A DNA stretch of 10,429 nt from positions 1-10,429 of the forward strand of contig JALWRO010000342.1 of NCBI GenBank assembly GCA_027080605.1. Reading direction: 5' to 3'. Below the pieces are notes generated by a model that saw only the letters and a list, made by a program, of their open reading frames with translations, had not been told where the DNA came from and did no database searches. Shown in pieces: positions 1 to 5,397 of this stretch (position 1 is the stretch's first letter; every line of letters starts with the position of its first letter). Source of the DNA: Campylobacterales bacterium. GTDB lineage: Bacteria; Campylobacterota; Campylobacteria; Campylobacterales; QNZT01. Both the position numbers and the translations under genes were made by a program.

Positions 1-181
1 CGTCCATGACCTCTTTGTCTATAACTACTTTATTGGTAATGACAATATCTGCATCCCGTACACGCTCCAGTGTTTCTTCCGGTTTGGTAAAAGGGTAGGA
101 AACGACTTTTCCGAACCTGTCGATACAGCGCAGGTCGATGTCGTTTCCGAGAGTCTCTTTGTCGAGTATGACGATCTTCAT
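1..181 (-). CDS. D-2-hydroxyacid dehydrogenase, N-terminal part (gene cut by left window edge)
   Basis: The minus strand from the ATG at 181-179 reads 60 codons without a stop to the window edge. The product begins MKIVILDKETLGNDIDL and continues with a KPEETLERVRDADIVITNKV stretch. This is the typical N-terminal catalytic/substrate domain of NAD-dependent 2-hydroxyacid dehydrogenases (glycerate, phosphoglycerate or lactate type): a first beta strand, then a 'DADIVITNK' strand-turn where the substrate domain begins to bind. The Rossmann domain and catalytic Arg/Glu/His lie outside the window, so the substrate cannot be assigned; glycerate/hydroxypyruvate reductase is my best guess for this lineage. 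A ribosome site (AAGGA, about 4-5 bases before the ATG) supports the start. It is divergent from the lipoprotein gene across 53 bases, and the lipoprotein promoter overlaps its start codon. Confidence 0.85.
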   Translation of the reverse strand, partial: MKIVILDKETLGNDIDLRCIDRFGKVVSYPFTKPEETLERVRDADIVITNKVVIDKEVMD

Positions 182-208
182 GACATTCCTTTCATTTTAG
201 TGTATAAT
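180..208 (+). promoter_or_regulatory. Sigma-70 promoter of the lipoprotein / SPL-like operon
   Basis: A perfect -10 box TATAAT lies at 203-208. Exactly 17 bases upstream, at 180-185, is ATGACA, a five-of-six match to the -35 consensus TTGACA. Transcription would start near 215, leaving a leader of about 20 bases with AAGG at 224-227, seven bases before the ATG at 235. The -35 box overlaps the start codon of the divergent dehydrogenase gene, so RNA polymerase bound here could interfere with that gene. I see no comparably clear promoter for the dehydrogenase on the other strand. Confidence 0.7.
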
Positions 209-234
209 TATCATAACATACAGAAGGTACAACT

Positions 235-1875
235 ATGCGAAAACTATTTTTATTATCTACGGCAGCGATCGTACTTTTGACAGGCTGCTTTTCATCGGGT
301 TCAGAAAAAGCGGCGGACATTTCCGGTAAAACCGAACGGGCGCGCGCATTTACGGCAGATTTTAAAAGTCCGGAAGGATGGTCGCTGGATGCGGGGGCGA
401 AATTTGATTCGAAGGTCAGCGCAACGCCCGGAAGCGGATCGATACAGCTTTCGAAAACGGGGGAGAGCTGGGTGACAAGTGACCGGATTGTCTCCGATAT
501 CAAGCTGCCTGTCAAAGCGGGGCATATCTATACGCTCTCTTTTAAATCAAAAACGGAAACATTTCCGCCGCCTGTTTTGGAAGTGTACGGTGCGATGCTT
601 GGCGAAGAGGGTGCTATAGACAACTCTGACGGGACGATGTGCGCCAACTCGCAAAGAGGGAAGTGGGAAGAGAACTATGTGGTTATCCGAATACCCAAAA
701 ACGATATGATCAAATATTTCAAACCGAAGATTTTAATGGCGCCGAAAAAAAGTGTCAGTGCGCCGGTTTGGATTGACGATGTACGTTTTGAAGAAGGAGT
801 GAAGCTACCGAAAAGAAGTCCCAAAAAAAGTTTTGACGGTAGTGTGACACGTGTTGATGCACTGGGAAATATCGAAATCAAAAAAGGAGGAAAATTTGTA
901 CCCTTTTTCCCCATCGGCATCTATACGGATGAAAACAGGGCGGACTGGCATGCGTACCAAAAGATGGGCTTTAACATGAACATGTGGGCAAGCGATGCCG
1001 CTTCGATTCAGAAGAGCAAAGATGCCGGACTTTATGCTGCGATGCAGATAGTGCAATATATCGTCCCGGTCGGAGAGGACTGGATTCCACAGGATCCAAA
1101 AAAGAAGATGGCGCATTTGCATAAAACACTTCAGCAGATCAAACAAAGCGGTCTTTCGGAAAATCTGCTCTTTTACTACGTCGATAACGAGTTTTACCAC
1201 CTCAAACCTGCTTTTACCGATGTCATCCATATTGTCCGGCAGGAAGATAAAAAAGCGCATCCTGTCTATATGCTTAGCGGTGCATACGGTACGGCGCGGA
1301 TGTACAACGAGTATGTGGATATGACCGGTACCTATGTAGCGGAAGACGGCTATGAAACACCGATTGTCGAAACGCTTGAAGCCCTTGACAAAACACCCAA
1401 TCAAAAACAGCCGGTAGTTTTTGCGCAGATCAACCGCGGTGTGGGAAAAAATTTCCGTCCAATTTTGTACGGTGCAATCGCCAAAGGTGCAAAAGGTGTG
1501 GGGTTCTGGCGGGACGGAGGTAGCGCCGGGAAAATCGATAATCGTCCGGTGGCAAAACAGTTGCCGAAAATTGCTCATGAAATAGCGGAGTTGATGCCGC
1601 TTATCCGTACTTCTCATGAAACAAAATGGCAGGCAACCTGTGCGAGTGAAAAGTTGATTTACGGAACAAGAACACTAAATCAGCGGGGATATATGATTAT
1701 CGCAAATCCAACCCGAAAAAAAGTCACTGCAGAGTGCCTTGTCGATGGATTACCGTACAGTGCGAAAAAGGGGGAAGATTTCTTTTCACATAAGCAAATC
1801 GCGGATGTGAATAACAATAAAGTCTCTGTTTCGGTTAATCCTCATGATGCTATTGTGGTAAAACTGGTTCCATGA
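235..1875 (+). CDS. Outer-membrane-type lipoprotein with sugar-binding-like N-domain and glycosidase-like (beta/alpha)8 barrel
   Basis: The 546-residue product starts with a lipoprotein signal: two positive residues, a hydrophobic core and the lipobox LLTGC, with Cys18 as lipidation site. Phe follows the Cys, so there is no Asp retention signal and outer membrane placement is likely. Residues about 37-187 look like a beta-sandwich carbohydrate-binding domain, ending in a WIDDVRFEEG strand as in CBM4/9-like modules. From about 220 (FVPFFPIGIY) a TIM-barrel-like region follows, with LLFYYVDNEFYH at 311-322. Asn318-Glu319 at a strand end resembles the Asn-Glu acid/base pair of clan GH-A glycosidases. 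The expected second glutamate is not evident: the later strand reads PVVFAQIN (393-400), followed by GAKGVGFWRDGG. A short beta domain of about 90 residues ends the protein. The activity may therefore be non-hydrolytic or use another nucleophile; the substrate is unknown. First gene of an operon with the SPL-like gene. Confidence 0.7.
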   Translation: MRKLFLLSTAAIVLLTGCFSSGSEKAADISGKTERARAFTADFKSPEGWSLDAGAKFDSKVSATPGSGSIQLSKTGESWVTSDRIVSDIKLPVKAGHIYTLSFKSKTETFPPPVLEVYGAMLGEEGAIDNSDGTMCANSQRGKWEENYVVIRIPKNDMIKYFKPKILMAPKKSVSAPVWIDDVRFEEGVKLPKRSPKKSFDGSVTRVDALGNIEIKKGGKFVPFFPIGIYTDENRADWHAYQKMGFNMNMWASDAASIQKSKDAGLYAAMQIVQYIVPVGEDWIPQDPKKKMAHLHKTLQQIKQSGLSENLLFYYVDNEFYHLKPAFTDVIHIVRQEDKKAHPVYMLSGAYGTARMYNEYVDMTGTYVAEDGYETPIVETLEALDKTPNQKQPVVFAQINRGVGKNFRPILYGAIAKGAKGVGFWRDGGSAGKIDNRPVAKQLPKIAHEIAELMPLIRTSHETKWQATCASEKLIYGTRTLNQRGYMIIANPTRKKVTAECLVDGLPYSAKKGEDFFSHKQIADVNNNKVSVSVNPHDAIVVKLVP

Positions 1876-3143
1876 AAAGTATAGATTATGAGAGCAAGTT
1901 TCAAAAAAGTATAGTGGGAACGTTTTTCCACACACTTCATGAAGAAGAACGGGTGTTTATCCGGGAAAAAGCGTTTGCGCACCGTCTCTCTCATCAGGAG
2001 ATCAAACAGCTGGTTGATATAGCGATCGATTTTCGGATGTGGGGGAAAGGAAGCGTTGCTGACTTTTGGAACGAAGAGCCGTACAAAAACCGTACGCCCA
2101 AACAGTGCAAGCAGGCTGTTTTAAGAGACTTGCGGGAGCTTCAGCAGCGTTTTCGTGAAGAGGAAAACGATTACAGTGAACTCTCTGCCCAAAAAGTCAA
2201 AGCGCCGAAAATCAGATTAATTGCCGAAGAGAAAGAAAATCTCGGTTTTGGACTCTGCCCGGTGGCATCTCCCAAAACCAGATGCTGCAATCTTCTGACA
2301 CTCGATGCCGTGGAGAGTTGTGGGTTTGACTGCAGCTATTGCTCGATACAATCTTTTTATAACGAAGGGAAAATTACCTTTGATACTTCACTGCGTGAAA
2401 AACTGGAAAATATTCAACTCGATCCGCAGGAGTTTTATCACATAGGTACTGGACAGGCTTCCGACTCGCTGATGTGGGGAAACCGTTTCGGGGTGCTGGA
2501 TGATCTGACGGCATTTGCCCGAAAACATCCCAATGTCATGCTGGAGTTCAAAACAAAATCGGACAATGTCAGTTACTTTCTGGACAAAACATTACCGCCG
2601 AATCTGCTCTTCACCTGGTCGCTCAATCCTCAGACCATCATCGATCATGAAGAGCATTTGACGGCATCGCTGGAGGAGCGCCTTGCTGCAGCGCAAAAGA
2701 TGGCGAGAAAAGGCGCGCTGGTGGGGTTCCATTTTCACCCGATAGTCTATTATAAAGAGTATCAAAAAGAGTATGGTGAACTGTTTCAGCAACTGCTGGA
2801 GCGTTTCGATCCCTCTCAGGTGGTGCTGGTCTCGTTCGGTACTCTGACGTTTATCAAACCAGTACTGCATAAAATACGTCGTCGTGATTTCAAAAGCAAA
2901 ATACTGCAAATGCCTTTGAGCGAAGCTGCGGGAAAACTTTCCTATCCGCTTGATTTGAAAAAAGAGATGTTTCGGTTTGCCTATGAATCGCTCAAACCGT
3001 GGCACGGAAAAGTTTTTTTCTATCTATGCATGGAAGACCATACGCTCTGGAAAGATGTTTTCGGGTATGAATACCCGACCAATGAGAGTTTCGAAATGGA
3101 TATGAAGTTAAGTTATAAAGCGAAGATTGACAGTTTGGGGTAA
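1872..3143 (+). CDS. Radical SAM protein of the spore photoproduct lyase (SplB-like) superfamily
   Basis: A 423-residue protein. The sequence VESCGFDCSYCSIQSF contains C150-x3-C154-x2-C157, the 4Fe-4S/SAM-binding triad, in the SPL style (B. subtilis SPL has CMGHCHYC). Further SPL-like blocks follow in order: GTGQASDSL (192-200), MLEFKTKSDNV (223-233), FTWSLNPQ (247-254), SLEERLAAA (266-274) and GALVGFHFHPIV (281-292). SPL repairs the UV photoproduct 5-thyminyl-5,6-dihydrothymine in spore DNA. This organism group does not sporulate, and the position I align with the SPL hydrogen-donor Cys141 is Gln195. It is therefore better called an SPL-family protein of unknown substrate. The first 120 residues, charged and partly helical, have no counterpart I recall in Bacillus SPL; Cys129, Cys138 and Cys139 are extra cysteines just before the radical SAM triad. 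The ATG overlaps the lipoprotein stop (ATGA) with no clear ribosome site of its own, implying translational coupling. Confidence 0.85.
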   Translation: MKSIDYESKFQKSIVGTFFHTLHEEERVFIREKAFAHRLSHQEIKQLVDIAIDFRMWGKGSVADFWNEEPYKNRTPKQCKQAVLRDLRELQQRFREEENDYSELSAQKVKAPKIRLIAEEKENLGFGLCPVASPKTRCCNLLTLDAVESCGFDCSYCSIQSFYNEGKITFDTSLREKLENIQLDPQEFYHIGTGQASDSLMWGNRFGVLDDLTAFARKHPNVMLEFKTKSDNVSYFLDKTLPPNLLFTWSLNPQTIIDHEEHLTASLEERLAAAQKMARKGALVGFHFHPIVYYKEYQKEYGELFQQLLERFDPSQVVLVSFGTLTFIKPVLHKIRRRDFKSKILQMPLSEAAGKLSYPLDLKKEMFRFAYESLKPWHGKVFFYLCMEDHTLWKDVFGYEYPTNESFEMDMKLSYKAKIDSLG

Positions 3144-3161
3144 TCCCGGTATGGGATTACC
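3139..3161. terminator. Hairpin between convergent genes, probable bidirectional terminator
   Basis: GGTAATCCC (3139-3147) pairs perfectly over 9 bp with GGGATTACC (3153-3161) around a 5-base loop. The stop codon of the SPL-like gene (3141-3143) lies inside the left arm. It sits in the short gap before the convergent ccoG stop (3175), where a two-way terminator is expected. No T-tract follows on either strand, so intrinsic termination would be weak; it could instead be an mRNA 3'-end stabilising structure. Confidence 0.5.
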
Positions 3162-3174
3162 GTGAGAGGGAAGG

Positions 3175-4632
3175 CTACTGCTCGGCAGCCATCTCTTTGC
3201 GTTTTTTCTGGAGAATGTCGTATCTCGGGAATACGAAGATCGTATTTCTCTCTACCACGATTTTATCTTTTGCGTCAACCGCGTAGGCTTTGACTTTGAT
3301 CGGAATCGGTGTATCTTTGGTAGTATCTTTCACCAAATCTTTTTTGGTGTAGAGTACGACAATTTTATTGGCTTTTTGTCCTGCTCTGAGGGTAAAAGGC
3401 TCTTTTGGTCGCTGAATTTTAATGTCAGGATGGCTCTCTACTTCAAAGTAGTATTTATGTGCTTTTCGCTGTGTATTCTGGAACAGGAACTTATAGACAT
3501 TGGTGACGGAACCGTCATCTTTGATTTTATAGAGCTGTGTGGTCCTGTTGATATTGAGCAGCATATTCTCTTTTTTGGAACCCATCCAGAAAAGACCTAC
3601 GAGTGCCAGTGTCAGTGCCACTCCGTATGCAATGGTTCTGAATCGCAGAAACTTAGGCTTTCTGTGCTCTTTGATAGCAGAATAACTGGTCCATGTGATG
3701 AGAGACGGTTTTCCCAGAGCCCCCATCACCTGTGTACAGGCATCGGCACACTCCAGGCAGTTGATACACTCAAGCTGTGTACCGCGTTTAATGTCAATAT
3801 GTGTCGGACAAACCCTTACACAGGCGTCGCACATGGTGCATTCCGCATTATCTCCCTCTTTTTGGTGCAGCTCTTTGAGGTTGTGAACCAGTTTTACTTC
3901 CTGATCATCACTGTAAATATGACCGCCACGTTCGGTGTTGTAGATAGTCTGGATCGTCTCTTCATCGTACATGACCGATTGTACTCTGGCATATGGGCAG
4001 ACATAGATACAGAAGTCCTCTTTCAGTTTTACGATGTCATAGATCAGAAAACCTGCAACAATGAAAAGGGTACCCATCATGACAGTATGTTCACCGGGAT
4101 GTTTAATATACTGGAAAAAATCTTCAGGAGGGACAAAGTACCAGACAAAGTCAGCCGCGGCTATAAAGGCAAGAACTGACCAGATTAAAACGCCGATCGC
4201 TTTTTTACCGGTTTGTCCTTCAGGCTCTTTCTGTTTATTTTTGATACTTTTACGAATGTGCAGGAGCTTGGTCTGAATCAAGTCACGGTAGATAACACGG
4301 AAAATTGTTTGTGGACAGAGCCAGCCGCACCAGACACGTCCTCCAAGTGTTGTCAGAAAAAAGACAAACAGAAAACCGAAAATCAGCAAAAACGGCATCA
4401 TGTAGAGTTCTTGCATATCGAAAACACGAAAGAAAAGGTGAATCTGCTTGTGATCGAAGTTCAGAAGGAAAAAGTGTGCCCCGTTGATTTTTACCCAGGG
4501 AATAATCAACGAAAAAATTGTCGCAATGACAAATGTATAATATCGTTTATACCGGTAGGGCATCCAGCCTTTCAGGTACTCAGCCATTCTCTGTTTCGAG
4601 CTTTTTTTTGCTACTGCCGCTTGTTCAGCCAT
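3175..4632 (-). CDS. ccoG: Cytochrome c oxidase accessory protein CcoG (FixG/RdxA family)
   Basis: A full-length 485-residue membrane iron-sulfur protein needed for assembly of the cbb3-type oxidase; family members are linked to copper handling for the CcoN subunit. Predicted membrane segments lie near 32-48, 80-95, 145-167, 184-203 and 333-350. Signature motifs are GRVWCGWLCPQTIFR (Cys102, Cys106), FCIYVCPYARVQS (Cys208, Cys212), and two ferredoxin-type clusters, CTMCDACVRVCP (Cys265, 268, 271, 275) and CINCLECADAC (Cys289, 292, 295, 299). The last ~135 residues form the FixG Ig-like periplasmic domain. The ATG shares one base with the upstream stop (TAATG), with AAGGA just before it, so it is translationally coupled to the resolvase-like gene. 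No ccoNOPQ, ccoH, ccoI or ccoS is in the window, so the oxidase genes are elsewhere. Confidence 0.96.
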   Translation of the reverse strand: MAEQAAVAKKSSKQRMAEYLKGWMPYRYKRYYTFVIATIFSLIIPWVKINGAHFFLLNFDHKQIHLFFRVFDMQELYMMPFLLIFGFLFVFFLTTLGGRVWCGWLCPQTIFRVIYRDLIQTKLLHIRKSIKNKQKEPEGQTGKKAIGVLIWSVLAFIAAADFVWYFVPPEDFFQYIKHPGEHTVMMGTLFIVAGFLIYDIVKLKEDFCIYVCPYARVQSVMYDEETIQTIYNTERGGHIYSDDQEVKLVHNLKELHQKEGDNAECTMCDACVRVCPTHIDIKRGTQLECINCLECADACTQVMGALGKPSLITWTSYSAIKEHRKPKFLRFRTIAYGVALTLALVGLFWMGSKKENMLLNINRTTQLYKIKDDGSVTNVYKFLFQNTQRKAHKYYFEVESHPDIKIQRPKEPFTLRAGQKANKIVVLYTKKDLVKDTTKDTPIPIKVKAYAVDAKDKIVVERNTIFVFPRYDILQKKRKEMAAEQ

Positions 4633-5306
4633 TATGAATCCTTGTGTTGAAATTTATTTTTTAAGTCGCACTCTTTTGTGAGAGAGTGTGATACTGTCTG
4701 GTTGTTTTGTGCATGGGTCATCTGAGGGATGTTTTTGGAGTCGATGATCTCCTTGAGTGATCTCGAGTTGATGTAATCCTTCAGCGAACTTCTGCTGACG
4801 CCCAGTTTTTTGGCAATTTCACTTACCGAAATATTTTGTTCCAGCATCTCCAGAATCCGGCTTTTGTAGGGATCGAATTTTGATTTTGAAAAGCTTCCTC
4901 TGGGTCTGCCCATCACTTTTTCCCGTGTTTGCAGGTTTTGTTCCCGTTGTGTCGAAAGCAGACTGATAATTGTCTGAAGCGGTATTTCACTGTTGATGAC
5001 AAGATCTTGCCGGCTGACAATGATAGAGACATCATTTTTTAAAATACAATCAAAGATTTTCGTCAGTTCGCCTACTTTTTTGCTTAAAACCCACAAATCA
5101 TAGACCAGAATCTGATCTCCCTTTTTCAGAGAGTGGATCAAATCCAAAAGTGTCTTGCGTTCTTCCAAAATAGTGGAAAACGGATCGTCGTCAATTTCGG
5201 TAAGATCAATAGCAATACCTTTTCTAAGAGCATATGCGATAAGATACTCTTGCTGGTAAGAGATGGAGAAGTTACGGTTCTTCCCCCGAAGATAAGCTAT
5301 GATCAC
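4632..5306 (-). CDS. Resolvase-like DNA-binding protein without catalytic serine (probable regulator)
   Basis: A 224-residue protein with the layout of a small serine recombinase: an N-terminal resolvase fold (1 to about 125), a GRPRGS arm (133-138) typical of the minor-groove-binding linker, and a C-terminal helix-turn-helix (about 157-180, SVSEIAKKLGVSRSSLKDY). The active site is degenerate. In resolvases the first strand reads Y-A-R-V-S-T with the nucleophilic serine; here it reads YLRGKN (5-10), keeping Arg7 but with Gly-Lys-Asn where the serine should be. The usual D-R-L-x-R arginine region is replaced by LWVLSKK (71-77). Recombination therefore seems unlikely, and a role as DNA-binding regulator is inferred. 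The last ~35 residues are polar and of no recognised type. The start is GTG at 5306-5304 with AAAGG seven bases before it. It is first in an operon with ccoG, under a strong promoter carrying repeated boxes it might bind itself. Confidence 0.8.
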   Translation of the reverse strand: MIIAYLRGKNRNFSISYQQEYLIAYALRKGIAIDLTEIDDDPFSTILEERKTLLDLIHSLKKGDQILVYDLWVLSKKVGELTKIFDCILKNDVSIIVSRQDLVINSEIPLQTIISLLSTQREQNLQTREKVMGRPRGSFSKSKFDPYKSRILEMLEQNISVSEIAKKLGVSRSSLKDYINSRSLKEIIDSKNIPQMTHAQNNQTVSHSLTKECDLKNKFQHKDS

Positions 5307-5342
5307 GCTTAAACCTTTATGTTAAAATAAACAAACAGGGGA

Positions 5343-5371
5343 AGTATAGCAGACATGACGTAAAATGTCAA
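5343..5371 (-). promoter_or_regulatory. Sigma-70 promoter of the resolvase-like / ccoG operon
   Basis: On the minus strand a perfect -35 box TTGACA (5371-5366) is separated by exactly 17 bases from TATACT (5348-5343), a good -10 box. Transcription would start near 5336, giving a leader of about 30 bases before the GTG at 5306. The -35 box is itself one of the repeated TGACA boxes at this site, so a protein bound there would compete with RNA polymerase. No terminator is visible between the upstream GGDEF-EAL gene (stop at 5398) and this promoter, so some read-through is also possible. Confidence 0.8.
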
Positions 5372-5394
5372 TAGAAAATGTCATAAAAACGTCA
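5355..5394 (-). promoter_or_regulatory. Cluster of three tandem TGACRTTTT boxes plus one inverted copy (putative operator)
   Basis: On the minus strand TGACGTTTT (5394-5386), TGACATTTT (5383-5375) and TGACATTTT (5370-5362) follow each other with start spacings of 11 and 13 bases, close to one helical turn. An inverted partial copy, TGACGT on the plus strand, lies at 5356-5361 in the promoter spacer. The third box contains the -35 element. The repetition, phasing and overlap with the promoter suggest a repressor or dual regulator site. The binding protein is unknown; the resolvase-like protein encoded directly downstream is the obvious candidate. Confidence 0.55.
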
Positions 5395-5397
5395 AAA

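Noticed and set aside
805..1617. Long minus-strand ORF (270 codons) opposite the lipoprotein gene
   Set aside because: It is a shadow frame: the plus strand encodes a signal peptide, lipobox and barrel-like motifs, and the antisense product has a low-complexity His/Phe/Arg-rich composition.
3376..4179. Long plus-strand ORF (267 codons) opposite ccoG
   Set aside because: It is antisense to a gene with unmistakable CcoG motifs, its translation is rich in Cys and shows no domain, and no ribosome site supports it.
4632..5306. Mobile element or site-specific inversion system around the resolvase-like gene
   Set aside because: No terminal inverted repeats, cargo or paired recombination sites flanking an invertible segment were seen, the catalytic serine is missing, and the gene is embedded in a coupled operon with ccoG.
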